Shown here one piece after another: positions 34,101-46,147 of a DNA stretch of 64,000 bases. Within the stretch, counting starts at the first letter, position 1, and the number at the start of each line of letters is the position of its first letter. The position numbers and the translations under genes are program-made. Source of the stretch: Penicillus capitatus (taxonomy: Eukaryota; Chlorophyta); contig OZ287698.1 in assembly GCA_965649825.1 (NCBI GenBank), positions 992,001-1,056,000 of the forward strand, read 5' to 3'. Below the pieces are notes generated by a model. That model searched no databases and was not told the DNA's origin. It saw nothing but the letters and a program-made list of their open reading frames with translations.

Positions 34101-35702
34101 AAGAACTCCTTACCCTTTTCACGTATCTCTCTTCGCATCGGGACATCGTTTCCGCCCTGCTTCTCCCCAGAGAAGCCGAGGGTAAGATGATAGTCTCAAG
34201 TCATTGCGATAGAGTGGGGTATTGGCATAGATACACAGTTTGCCAGAATTCTTCTATCTGATATCCAATCCTCAATGCAAAGCGAAGAGAAAGAAGCCCC
34301 AATCACATTCAAAGCATTGCGAAATCTCTTTGCCTTCTGCGAAAACGCCAAGACTGAAGCCATCAGTTCAGGTTTTCATCGATATCTCGTCCAGGCAACT
34401 GCAGAAGAACTACAGAAAGACACACTAGCCACAACAGGTGAACTGAATACTCTGCTACAGACTGCTGCATTCTCTTCCAGGTCTTGAAAAGGGCACAAGA
34501 TGCAGATCTATGGACAGACGAAATCAGAAGCTCAGAAAGACGCAGGGCGCAGCAGAGAGTGCACGATCAGAGCTGGATTGTGGGAGGGATCATCGACGAT
34601 CGCACGTGCTGTGTCTACTGCGCTGCCTGGCAGATGGAAATGCCCAGTGTACTGAAGCTCTGCTTGAATTGGACATCCTGGGTCTCCTCTTTCAGCACTG
34701 GCCTCAGTTGTCAGCGATCACAGGCAATAGCTGGCGGCAAACACTGCGACTCATTACCTCCATGGTCGCATCATCACCTGAAAGAACACACAGTTTGATG
34801 AATCTCTGGAGAGGGAAGAAATGGAACATCTATCTGTGCTTGCTACAGGACCTCCATCCACACCACGTACCCAATCAGGATGAAAGAGGGATAACGTTTT
34901 CTGTTGCTCTTTAGCTCGAAAAATGCGCCGAGATCCTTTCATCCCTCTGCGTCTGTGCAATATATTGTGATGGTGCTGCCAATCTTGTCAGATACGGAGT
35001 CTTGCAGAAATGCAAAGAGCTTTTGGAACATGGCATCGGAAACAGAATCCTCTGGCTCAGATCTGCCGTTTTCCAAGTGTGCTGTTCTCAGTGCAGCACA
35101 TGTGTCTGACAGAATGCTCATCGATGATCCAGCTCCTTTGTCACCTCTGTGGTCACGAAATCGGAAGGAATGCAGTTTTGAATGCGGCGAATGCAAAGTC
35201 ATTCGTGAATTTTATTCGCCGAGAGATACAACAGCAAGTCGTTGTTTCAAGTGTCTCTCACACTTTTAGTGGAATTTTTTACAGGATCCACTAGATGACT
35301 GCCTGCTTTTTGTGCGCAACTTATCCTTTTCGCGCAGCTTCTTGCATCATCTACTGGCAAAACCGGATCTCCTCCAAGAACTCTTGCTCAAGATCACTCT
35401 ATCGGATGCAGATGCCCTTACATCTCAGCGAATCTCGACCGCCACCCTGTGCACATCCATCTTGTCCATCCTCGTTTTTCACGGAGAGAAAGTGAGATCT
35501 CGCAACGATGGCTGCAACAACATTGCCCTTCTAGATCAAAGCCTTCATAAACAATTACAAGAAATGGACTGTGTCCTTCGGTGCGACAATGGTCTATCTA
35601 AAGTCTGTCATCGATCGGCAGCTTCAGGACAGAGATCCGATAGCAGAGAAGGCACTTCATGGTCTCCTGCAGGAACTTTATCTCCTTCAGTCGCTTTTGT
35701 AG
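28194..35702 (+). CDS. rotatin-like centriole/basal-body armadillo protein
   Basis: A long multi-exon gene (7.5 kb) of mostly alpha-helical repeats. The start MESPRQEKLKKKLGHCISEIR plus IRALQRLL, across a GT-AG intron, matches the rotatin N-terminal KLGH..EIR.RAL motif. VDFPPQVFVQ followed by VLDILKSG matches the conserved DFPAEVFLQ segment. The C-terminal part has armadillo-like repeats (ALRNLFAFCENAK, LLRCLADGNAQCTEALL, VRNLSFSRSFLHHLL) and ends after IKAFINNYKKW at 35702. Rotatin is needed for centriole assembly and ciliary basal bodies, so the organism probably builds flagella. Many middle splices were not individually checked. Its last 95 coding bases lie antisense to the AFG2 coding end. 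Confidence 0.65.
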
Positions 35703-38283
35703 TCGATCCAATGCCATTTCGATTGCCTCTCTGAAAGGACTCATATAACTCCATCTCTATCATGTCCTCTTGTCCCAGGGAAGGAACTGAGTCTTCCAGG
35801 GCGGCGAGAAAATGAGCCATGTTGATTTCTGTTGCGTCCATGTTCTCTTCCAATGCTCGAATGCCGGCCTGTCGACAGACAGAGGCGATATCGGCGCCCG
35901 TATAGTGCTCTGTCCTTTCGGCAAGTTCGTCTGCGTCGACATCCAATTCGACCGACAGCGATCGAAACTGAATTTCGAAAATGGCCTTTCTGGCTTCTTT
36001 GTCTGGCGGCGGGACCAAGATGAGTCGATCCAGTCGTCCAGGACGAAGCATAGCTGGATCTATGAACTGCGGTTTGTTTGTGGCTCCAATCACAACGATC
36101 TGTCCACGATCGAGAATACCGTCCATTTCAGTCAGGAGTTGAGAGAGAATCCGTTGTCCTTGAGATGTCCCATCGTCTCCTTGCGATTCCCGATGGCCCA
36201 TCAATCCATCGACCTCGTCGATAAAAATGATACAAGGAGACACCTGACGGGCACGCGAAAAGAGTCTAGCCACAGCCTTTTCACTTTCACCCACAAACAT
36301 GCTCAGCAGTTCAGATCCGGCAACAGTGATGAAATTCATGCCCGTTTCCGTCGCAATGGCCCTCGCAAGAAGCGTTTTGCTGCATCCCGGAGGACCAAAG
36401 AGCAAAATGCCCTGCGGCGTCGACGTCCCCAACCGCTTGAGTGATGCCGAATGACGCAATGGCCACTCAATCGACTCTCGGAGTTGCTGCTTAATCTGTT
36501 CCACTCCACCAATGTCTTTCCATCTCACACGCGGCACCTCAATCTGCCACTCTCTTAAACCACTCGGACATATCTGTGTCTTCGCACGTTCAAAATCGCA
36601 CATCTCGATCTCCAATGCAGAGTTGGTTGCGATGCATCTTCTCAGAGCACACAGTTTGGCTTCTCTGCTGAGGGCGGCGATGTCCGCAGGCAAATATCCA
36701 TGAGCATTCGCAGCCATGTCTGAAATTTGTGTCGCGGACAAAGAGTGTTTGACGTTCAGGAGATGATGCCTGAGAAGCGTCTCTCTAAATGCCGGCGTCG
36801 GGACAGTCACTTCGATCTCTCGATCAAATCTTCCAGGCCGTCTTAGTGCAGCATCTAACATCTCGAGGCGATTTGTGGCGGCCAAAATGACGACGGGAGA
36901 TCCTTCCAGTGCGTCAAAGGATGATAACAGTGTTGTCACACATCGAACGCTCGCGTCATTTGCTCCGGTGGGCGTCGAAGCCATATGTCCACTTCCACGC
37001 ATCGGAAGAAGGGCATCCACTTCGTCCAGAAAAATGAGTGACGGCGCAACGGCCTTAGCAGCTGTCATGACACCGACCAGGGCAGATTCCGATTCTCCAT
37101 AGTGTTCAGAGATTAAACTGGGACCATTGATCACAAAGAGATGCGCATCGGAGGCTTTGGCCGCCCACGAGGCTAAAGATGTCTTGCCACTTCCCGGAGG
37201 TCCATAGAGAATGACGCCGCGAGGAGGAGTGAGACCCATAGAGACAAACAAGGATGGCTGCATGAGTGGCAAAGTGATCAATGAATGCAGAGCTTTGGAC
37301 AGAGGATCCTCAATGACCATTCTCTCTAGATCTGCACTGTCCAATGCACGAATCCCTGACCGAGCTGCTTTCAGTGCTCCCATAACGCCAGCTTCCTTTC
37401 GGCTTCCTTCCATGTCGCGTTCAACGCTTTCTACCACCTTCTTCAGATACGTATCTCTGTTGGACGTGCCTTCTTCTGTTGAGACAGAAGTATCTGTGAA
37501 CCGCCATTCGAAAGCTGTCACATCAGCATCGATCTGTGCCATCTCTGAGGGCCCCTGATCCGTTTGGAGCTGATCGACTTCCATCAGAATCGAGCAGCCG
37601 AGCAAGAGAATGGGAACAAGATTCTGCTTGAGAAGGAGCCGACCATTCAGCTGCTGCATCATCAAGGTTCGAAGGATTTCATTGTGTGATCCCTCCTTCT
37701 GCATCAGCTTCTCATGCAGCCACTGTTCTCTGTCTTCTCCCACCTTCGAAACGCACTGAACGAATCGCAGATGTAGTTTTTGGCAGAGAAGAGGTTTCTG
37801 GTCGACAGCGTGCACATATACAATGCTTCCGATCTCTGGGGAAAGCAGTTGAGCCATGAGGCTAGACGACAACTGAATCTGTCCCTTCTGTAGTTTAGCA
37901 TTCGGCCAAATCTCGCAGCCTGCAACAAAACTGCCCATTGAGACATCGGCTTCGCATTTTGGCACTTTCCATCGCACAAGGAGGTTCTCCGGAGGGTTGT
38001 CGCGAATCATCCCAACGTCCAGCGAAGTCGGGGCGAAGCTGGACACACTTTTCAAGGAATCTTCTCTGACAGCTGGCTGTGATCCCAACGAGATCAGTCG
38101 CATGTCACCGGCCTCCAGACTGGCAGCGTACATTGTCTCCGTTGCCATCCACACACGGCCGTTTTCCATCGGCCCCGAAGATTTCAGTCGAGCCACTGCG
38201 ATAGGCTCTGGCAAATGTGAAGGTCTCTCTTCATTGACTGGCTGTGGCGTCGGTCTCCTGTTCTTTTGTTTCTTCCGCGTCAT
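35608..38283 (-). CDS. AFG2/SPATA5-type double AAA+ ATPase
   Basis: Single exon, 891 residues from ATG 38283. An N-terminal CDC48-like domain (about 1-300) precedes two AAA modules. D1 has Walker A GPPGSGKT (about residue 360) and LIFLDEVDALLP; D2 has GPPGCSKT (about 628), the Cys-Ser variant typical of AFG2/SPATA5, and IIFIDEVDGLMG. Arginine-finger segments AALRRPGRFDRE and PAMLRPGRLDRL are present. In yeast, Afg2/Drg1 extracts Rlp24 from cytoplasmic pre-60S particles. Its ATG overlaps the stop of CMC4 (ATGA), and no earlier in-frame ATG exists in this exon. Its C-terminus overlaps the 3' end of rotatin on the other strand. Confidence 0.95.
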   Translation of the reverse strand: MTRKKQKNRRPTPQPVNEERPSHLPEPIAVARLKSSGPMENGRVWMATETMYAASLEAGDMRLISLGSQPAVREDSLKSVSSFAPTSLDVGMIRDNPPENLLVRWKVPKCEADVSMGSFVAGCEIWPNAKLQKGQIQLSSSLMAQLLSPEIGSIVYVHAVDQKPLLCQKLHLRFVQCVSKVGEDREQWLHEKLMQKEGSHNEILRTLMMQQLNGRLLLKQNLVPILLLGCSILMEVDQLQTDQGPSEMAQIDADVTAFEWRFTDTSVSTEEGTSNRDTYLKKVVESVERDMEGSRKEAGVMGALKAARSGIRALDSADLERMVIEDPLSKALHSLITLPLMQPSLFVSMGLTPPRGVILYGPPGSGKTSLASWAAKASDAHLFVINGPSLISEHYGESESALVGVMTAAKAVAPSLIFLDEVDALLPMRGSGHMASTPTGANDASVRCVTTLLSSFDALEGSPVVILAATNRLEMLDAALRRPGRFDREIEVTVPTPAFRETLLRHHLLNVKHSLSATQISDMAANAHGYLPADIAALSREAKLCALRRCIATNSALEIEMCDFERAKTQICPSGLREWQIEVPRVRWKDIGGVEQIKQQLRESIEWPLRHSASLKRLGTSTPQGILLFGPPGCSKTLLARAIATETGMNFITVAGSELLSMFVGESEKAVARLFSRARQVSPCIIFIDEVDGLMGHRESQGDDGTSQGQRILSQLLTEMDGILDRGQIVVIGATNKPQFIDPAMLRPGRLDRLILVPPPDKEARKAIFEIQFRSLSVELDVDADELAERTEHYTGADIASVCRQAGIRALEENMDATEINMAHFLAALEDSVPSLGQEDMIEMELYESFQRGNRNGIGSTTKATEGDKVPAGDHEVPSLLSDLCPEAADR

Positions 38284-38465
38284 TTTTTTCGATCGAAGGC
38301 GCAGTGAATCGACGTCTGTCCGTTCGGCAGTCGACGACAGCACGCCTTCAGATCGGCGATCACTGGACGACAGAGTCGCTCGTCGTAATCGTTCTCGCGC
38401 AGACACTTCTGTAAACGACAAGCCACGTTTTTACAGGCGCCTGTCTCAAATTTCAACTCCGGCAT
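38280..38465 (-). CDS. CMC4-like twin CX9C mitochondrial protein
   Basis: A 61-residue single-exon gene with a true ATG at 38465. The Cys pattern C-x3... in ACKNVACRLQKCL, then NDYDERLC and LKACCRR, matches Cmc4/MTCP1-p8, a CHCH protein imported into the mitochondrial intermembrane space by Mia40 and folded by disulfides. Family length is about 60-70 residues, so it is complete. It sits 36 bp after the RPS14 stop and its own stop codon overlaps the AFG2 ATG. Such spacing leaves no room for a separate promoter and suggests a bicistronic mRNA, trans-splicing, or leaky scanning. Confidence 0.85.
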   Translation of the reverse strand: MPELKFETGACKNVACRLQKCLRENDYDERLCRPVIADLKACCRRLPNGQTSIHCAFDRKK

Positions 38466-38501
38466 TCGCCACTGAGAAACTGTACGACAAACAGTCTCCG
38501 C

Positions 38502-39001
<500 letters not shown>

Positions 39002-39114
39002 CGCACTCGAGGACAACGCAAACGCACGCAAGGCGGCGATCGAAATGGAATAGATGAGTCGTTTAATACCGAGCGACAGAGAGGATAAAGACGAAAAGAG
39101 GTTGGTTGGGTGGT

Positions 39115-40646
39115 TTACTGAAGGCGTTGTCGTTTATCGAGGAGAGGCTGCATCAGTCTAAAGTACAGAGGCGGCAAGAGAGCTGCCGTCATCATTCCTG
39201 GATAGGACATAGGGAGCATTGGAGCATCTTTCAGCGTATGGAGTCCCTAAACCCATGTCATCGGAATAGATTGGCGAGGGGGAATGGACTTGGTAGGGGA
39301 TATTGCTTTGGATGTGGTGATGGGCATGTCTTTGGAGATTGAATATGAGTGTACTGGTCCATCCCCAGTCCGCATTCCATGTATGCCTTGATGTGACGGC
39401 TTCGAGCTTATCTGTTCAGTAGAGACATACAAGATTGACGTCACCGACAGACAGAACGTACCATCCACCATCTGTCGTGTCAATCCATAGTGCTGGATGT
39501 AGTTGACAAGTTCCAGATTGGCTACGGCAATAACGGCTTGTGAGCACATAAGCACGAGAGCTGCCGTTCCAAACAAGATGTGGACGCTGCTGAAGAGCAC
39601 GAGCGGGGCAGTGAACCACATCCACATTCTACGCAGCAGATGTCACATCAGAGAATTCATGGGTGTGCGTGACTTGTTGTGCCGACTCAGGAGGGAGTGA
39701 TGTCGCGTCTTCAACCGCTCCCTCTCCATCCAAAGACCATCACGAATGCTCATGCGGACAGCTCTGAGAAAGAAAGCATAGAAGGATTCTCTGTATCTCG
39801 CTGTTCCGGCATCATCTTCTGTGCCCACCTGAGTGCTGCATCAGCAGTTGCACCTCCCTGCAGATCTGCCATGTTACTTTGATGTGATGGGCGATGTGCG
39901 ATGCCGAGTATTGCATGTAGCAGAAGAGACAGAGCAAGACATCGACCAAAAACGCATCGAGTGTAGACTTCTTGTGTATCAGTTCGTGTGCCACAGTCAG
40001 TCCCGAACCGCCACAGATGCCCAAGCCCCAGACCACTGAAGCGTAACACATTGGATGCATCGCCAGATGGGATGCTCGTTGGCAGGCGCATAACAGAAGG
40101 ATCAAGTGCAAGGAAATGTAGAGATAGGTAGGATATCGATAACGATGATCGTGAACCACGTCCTGCTGCACCATCGTATCCAATATCCCTTGAGGACGGT
40201 GTTACCGGTGGAGGATTGGACATGTCTCGTCCGGAGATGTGATCCAGCATCGGCAGAATGACAAACGGAAAAATGACGCCGCCCAATGACAAAACGGACT
40301 GCAGAATCGCAGAGATCCCCTGTTCGTGCAAACGGCTTGGATTTTGGCAACCCATTTGATAGTACAGCGTTACCGAGGAGAGAGGTAAGGAGGCAACAAT
40401 GGTATCGCTATACAGTGCCACGAAATTGACGGCCGGAAGAGTCAAAGAAAAGAGATAACGCAACGGACCACTCCAGGAACGCGACATCATTTCCAGCTTG
40501 ATACCAAAATCCTGTGCCACCATGGCGCTGTTGCCAATCACTGTCCGTCTAAACTGCTTGCGATGTGGAAGAGCAAAGGGACATTTGTGAAGATGCGTCC
40601 CGCTCGGGCGTGGTGCCGAGTGGTATCGAAGAGGCGTGAACGGCAT
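39115..40646 (-). CDS. AlkB-type alkane 1-monooxygenase
   Basis: Six exons (40646-40206, 40165-39878, 39828-39674, 39628-39462, 39411-39290, 39246-39115) with GT-AG introns of 40-50 nt give 434 residues. The three histidine boxes of integral-membrane non-haem di-iron alkane hydroxylases are intact: HELIHKK (about residue 207), HIAHH (about 237) and LQRHAHHH (about 378). [11 protein letters not shown] and [18 protein letters not shown] match the family, and the end [15 protein letters not shown] then LLPPLYF is also typical. Hydrophobic spans before and between the boxes fit 5-6 membrane helices. It would hydroxylate the terminal carbon of alkanes or a related lipid. The first ~60 residues are basic and could target an organelle. 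Five introns argue that it belongs to this genome and is not contamination. Confidence 0.9.
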
Positions 40647-40831
40647 CGGACGAATTACGAAACGAACGACCCGAATCGTGGCCAAACGTCACATCAACAC
40701 CGTTTTCAAAATAGCACTCGTCCGACATCCATCCACATCTCATGAACATTCGATATGTCGAAATCGGGCACAGAGCGAAGAGGCATTAAGATCGAGCTTC
40801 GTTCTGTCATCTCGCTGCAAGGTGTGCTCGG

Positions 40832-41746
40832 CTAAACCTTGATGGAGTCAATTTTCTCCGTCGTTTCCGCCATGAGCTTATTGATCATGTCTTCAATCTC
40901 CATGAAATCGACAACGCCGTCTTCCCCTGCCACCTTCTCAAAAGTCAAGCCAAGTGCCTTGAAACGGTTTTGGAGATGTTTTGGGATTCTGGCAAAGAAA
41001 TCTTCAAACTCTGGCTTCATCATCCCTGCATCTTTGTCCAAAAACTCCACGTCTTGAGCAATTTTCCCAAGCAGTGCCCGCTCGTTTTGATTTGTCATGC
41101 GTTCCATCTTTGCGTGAATCTTATTCGCTTCACCCAAAATCTTCTTGACATCCGCTCCTGTCTCGGAAGCGAATTTTTCGATGTTTCCTGTGACGAAGGC
41201 CGATAATGTCATACGATAGCAGCGGGACTAGGATGTCATACCTTTGAGGTTTTGAAATTGCTCCAGTTCGTTGTGCAATCCCTCACTGACACTCTGCAGT
41301 TCGCCGACAGTCCCTTCCAGTTTCGTCACATGGCCAGTGAGCTCTTCTTTCTTGGCTCCCAGGTTTTTGACTTCAGCGTCTAGACGCGCCCCTGTTACTT
41401 CCAATCGTTCGTTCTCTTTTTCGAAACGATCGATCTCGGCCGCCAAATTGCGCAGGGCCCAGACTCGACTGAATGCAACGAATAAACATACACCTCCCAG
41501 AACTGGGGTGATATAGACTGGAAGCTAGAAAGCCACAAATCTCTCCTAGGAGACGCCGACGGCGAAAAGACGGCGACTTACGCCAAAGCTAGCAACGAAA
41601 CAGAAGATGCATCCACCGACGATAGCGACGATGAAGCAGTTATCCATCGGATTCATGAAGAACCACGTTTTAAACCAGCCACAGGGATCGCTCAAGCAGC
41701 TGGGACTGCTATCGCCGTCTCCGACGAGAGGTTGTGTCGACGCCAT
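40832..41746 (-). CDS. membrane protein with two N-terminal TM segments and a coiled coil
   Basis: Three exons from ATG 41746 keep one frame. Two hydrophobic segments come first (CFIVAIVGGCIFCFVASFG and, after a GTAAGT...TAG intron, a second one around PVLGGVCLFVAF). A charged coiled coil follows (EIDRFEKENERLEVTGARL and on), then, across a ~53-nt intron, a helical domain ending with a DGVVDFMEIEDMINKL segment that looks like half of an EF-hand. Family unknown to me. It could tether a membrane to the cytoskeleton or another organelle (inference). Confidence 0.65.
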
Positions 41747-44700
41747 GACGAGGGGAATGAATGTCCGTCAACACAACTGGGAGTGCGGGGTTCACCGGTT
41801 GCGACGAGTGCGAATTGGGACGCGGCGCTGGAGACGCGGAAAAGGGCAATCGCTGTTGTGTCGTCGACATCGACGTCATCAAACGCATTTCTCTCACGAA
41901 TCCAATGAATCGACACAGATATCGGAAATGATCTCGACGTTAACATGATGCCGTCGACGCGCGCGTTTGTCAAGAACAAGAGACAATGTTCGCTTGTGTC
42001 AGTACCGAAAATATGAGAGGTCGTTGCATGAATGATCGTAAGACTTCTCGTGATAACAGCTGAATTGCGATGGGATTTGACGTGGCCCATTTTGATTTTC
42101 CTATGTCTTACTATATAGAACGCGCCATTTTTTTGATGAAGATGGAAACTATGGCTCGATAGGATGGATAATCGAGCAAAGCGCAGATAAGAGAGTCCAA
42201 TTACATGGATGTCTTAAAGCCTTTTATCCATATCGGGTTGTGTTCTGTTTGTCTGCGTTGGAAGAGCATACCCACTTCACCGTTAGGGTACCTTTACGTA
42301 ATACGTTGTGATTAGAGAGGCAAAGAAATCGATTCTAGAGTCACAACATCACAATTCTTATAGGATTAAAAGAAATGCCGGCATAAACTGGGAGAGCACC
42401 AATAAAGAACCTTTGACGTTTGAGTATTTCTTCTATGCCACTTGTTAGACCGATTTAACGACCACTGTGAGAAGGGGAAGAAGCCTAGCCCATAATCGTC
42501 TGTCTATGAAAACGCACATAATTTTTAAGTGTGTTTTCAAATTCCTGCTACGGCATGTGAAGCATGTATGAGTTCTGCTTGATTTTTTGAGAATACTAAT
42601 TGCAGGGAAGAAAGCGTCCGTGCTCAATGTCAAGTACGTGGAATGGAAAGGGAACGTGAGCATTGGCAAGAGGAGGTTGCCACCAATCGTAACAGCCACT
42701 GCATAAGCAGGGAAAGGGATCAGCTTTTGAACCAGTCCGACGCATTGTTAGAAAGTCGTTAGACATAATCATAAGAAAGAATCCATGGTTAAGATTAACA
42801 GATCTACCTGCTGTTTGATTCGCCCATGATTCCTACCAATCATCGGCAGGAGTTATAACAAAAATATCTGGAAAGAAGAGTCCACTTGATTGATTCAAGT
42901 CTGTCGATTCCGAAAAAATGCGATAGAGCCGTTGGCGATTTTTCCTGTCTTCGTTTTTAGGTAGTGCAAATCATAGCGGCATCGAAAGACCGTTGCTTGA
43001 AATTGCCGATAGTTTGGGATCTGGCTAATCAAATGGGGATACGGGTTAAAGAATGCCAAGTGGAGCATAGGTTGACTGTTGTCTCCTTTCCCGCGGATCG
43101 AAGGTGTAAAAGTAGCGCCAATAACGGCAAATCATCAACTGTTTTAGCAGCATTGTCAAATTATGTCGAGCTGTTCGAGAGCGTACAAAGGTTTCTTGTT
43201 TTTTGTGTTATTTTGACATAAGACGATCTTAAGCATTTTAGATAGCCTGTGGATTGATCGCGAATCGACAGAAGTTGATATATCTGACTTACAGTAAGTA
43301 GCTGCATAGATTTGATTGTCGTCTCCACTGTGTTTGCAATATTCCATTCTTAATGGTTGACACGTCGTATCACTCATCTGACCTAGGTAATAAATCAGTC
43401 CTTGTACTTGAGAAAATTAAATTCGCACGCAGTATCCGCTCGAAGAAACACTTTTGTCCATTTACTCAATCGCCGAAGAAGACCAAGAGCCTTTGAAAGT
43501 GCCTTTAGCATGCATAAAAACGACGAAAAGTCTTCGTTCAGTTTAGCGAATGTTGCCCTTGGCTCCGGAACAGGCCGAGAAAGAATCGCAGTAACCGCGA
43601 CGGACATTAGTATCCGCAGGAAAACCTACATGATGCCGTTATGGTTTGGAAGGCAACTACATATGACCTTCGCCATTTCGCTCGATCTTACGCCCATGTA
43701 CGTCAGTAACGCTTACGTCTTAAGGGACGTGAGAGGAAAGATGGTTATCACCAGATTCCGAAATACATTGTGTTCTGTAACTTTCTAGATCCGATTCGCT
43801 GGACGGACGATGTAGTTTGTTTTCGTGTTATCAGTAGATTACTTCTCCCGATTGGTCCGACTCTGTTTCGACAATACTATCAACCGAAGCGGCATTATAG
43901 GGATGTCAACGTTGTATCTCGAGATATTAAACGTCAATGGAGATTTACCTTTTGCTGGGTAACCACGAAGAAGCCCCTGGGATCGACAGGTGCTACTTGT
44001 TAATGAACATCGTTATCTAAGCTGCTTAATTGCAACGCCTCAGGACAACGGACACAGTCCGTGCAACAATGCCCTGCTGCGCAACTAGCGTCTACGATTC
44101 AGCAGCGTCCCAGAGAACGTTGATGGATGAGGAACTATTGACAGCCTACATTGACTTAGCAACCAATGACTCGGTGAATGACATTACTTGATACACAACC
44201 CGTAACTTTATCCTGGTCATATATTTTTACTTTCCGATTAGAACTTTGTTCGGGCTCGGATAATCTAACTTATCCAAATTCAATATCCTTTATATACATT
44301 GAACCTTTCTTAAGCTAATGTACTTCATATTCATCCTTATTCCATTGCTAACCAAATTGGAATCCCTTCTCCCTGGTCCCCTGTACGGGATGTGAGTTAA
44401 GCTTCAATTATGTATTCAGAACTGAAGTGATTTCTGGATCATGAAGCACAATGCTTATATCCAGTTCTATTCCAACTGCAACGGGCAGAGGATCTGGAGT
44501 GACGTGCCAGAAGCTTTTACAGCTTAATCAGAGCTTAGTTGTACCTCGAAGCGAATAACATTCCTGTCAAAACTGTCGATTAGCGACAGTCCTATGTGAC
44601 GTATTCCGCTTTGTTGAGTGCATCGAACATAAAGTACAGCACCACGAGTAGTGAAGGAGCATCTACATGCAACTGCTTCAGTGTCCGCAGGAATGGGGAT

Positions 44701-46147
44701 GGCTTCGTTTGTCCCGCCAGGAAGGCGAGCAGTGTGCACTCTTTGGCGTTGGTAACGGCGAGTGCGGCGAGGTCGACAATGCTTCGGCTGCCTTTACGGC
44801 CGCCCTTGTGACATCCATCGTGCTGTGAAGAAAGGAAAATGAATGACATTAATGATGCTACTGTACCGTACGCCCGCTGACCGTTCTGATCATTGAATGC
44901 ATTGAAACACCGCGTTCGACTTAGCAAAGTCATTATCGAGCATTCCGTCTAATCGCGTTCAATTCTCTAACGCTGTACGCGGTTGTTCTTGCTATTACTG
45001 CGTGTTTTATCTCGCAGTTGACGAACGCGACCGTTGGGACAGGAGAAGTAACTATTATTGAAGTGCAAGGCTCTAACGTGTCCAACATCGTATTTGCTGT
45101 TTCTGTCATGATGTGACAGCTAAGCAACGACCGGCGCGCGAGACTCCTTACAGTCCAGACAAGACTGACATTGGACAATTTACCTAATTTCAGCACGACT
45201 GTAAGAAACTAGAAAAAAGAAAACATCACTTCACATTCCAACTCCTTGCTAATCAAATAGGCCTGTCAATGACTATCGCATTATCTTCGCCTGCACTGCC
45301 CTTTGCAATGCTCGTAGACTCAAAGACTTGTATAATCTTGAGGAGTGAACAGGGGGAGACGAATAACATTTGCATTCATGAAGCGCTGAAGACAGATTCT
45401 GAATCATACAATCCAGAACGGAATTCTTACACCCGATCGTTCTACGATTCTGAGATCTTTAGAGGGAACACTGGCGTCAATGATCACACCTGGCTGACCC
45501 TGGTTTAATAAATGAGCCGAACGTGTCTTTTCGTAGATACAACGCGCGCCATGGTCTCCTCCACACCCAACGCGAAGCAACAGAAGACATATTTAATTTA
45601 AGGTTCCCTTCCGTATCATTTCACTTCAGACGTCCAACGTTCGGACTGACTGCTCGTAACCATTCATCCATTTTTAAACACCTCGCCGAATCCACTCCAA
45701 GCTCAGGTGTGACACACAACGCAAAACTGAAAAGGTTTGACGAATGCGACCGTTCCTGTGACACAGAAAGGTCACTCTGTGTCGTTAGACATGTAGGACT
45801 GTCGATGTTCGTTATTCGTCGTTATAAGAATCCGAGTCGGACGACCAATCATCGAGGCCGCGGACCCAGAAGTCTGCATGAACTTGCAATGGGCGTGCCG
45901 TCGTTTAGCCAATGAGCGGTTAATGGCAGCACGCGTTGATGCGCCACGTTCTTTCCCATTTCCTCTCTTCGAGTTGAACTCCCTCCCCGAAACGCATTCA
46001 ATTCGCGGCCAAGATATGAATCCGTTTCGCCAGTATCAGCGCAGTGCCTCGCAAAACACGGACAGTCTGCATGTGGCCCGGGCAATACATGTTCCCATCT
46101 TCCGCGCCTCTCTGAGGGAACACTCCTTTTTGGGCAACGGCGTCGTC
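41747..46147. other. 4.4-kb gene-poor stretch
   Basis: Locally more AT-rich than the surrounding gene blocks. Open frames of 60-130 codons occur on both strands (for example 43402-43788 and the minus-strand frames at 44592-45196), but none has clear family similarity or a convincing splice partner. A TATATAG word lies near 42112. It may hold lineage-specific genes, gene remnants or regulatory DNA for the surface-protein locus. Confidence 0.35.

Noticed and set aside
43402-43788. Possible gene encoding 128 residues
   Set aside because: No ATG at the frame start, no family similarity, and similar-length frames occur on both strands in the same stretch.
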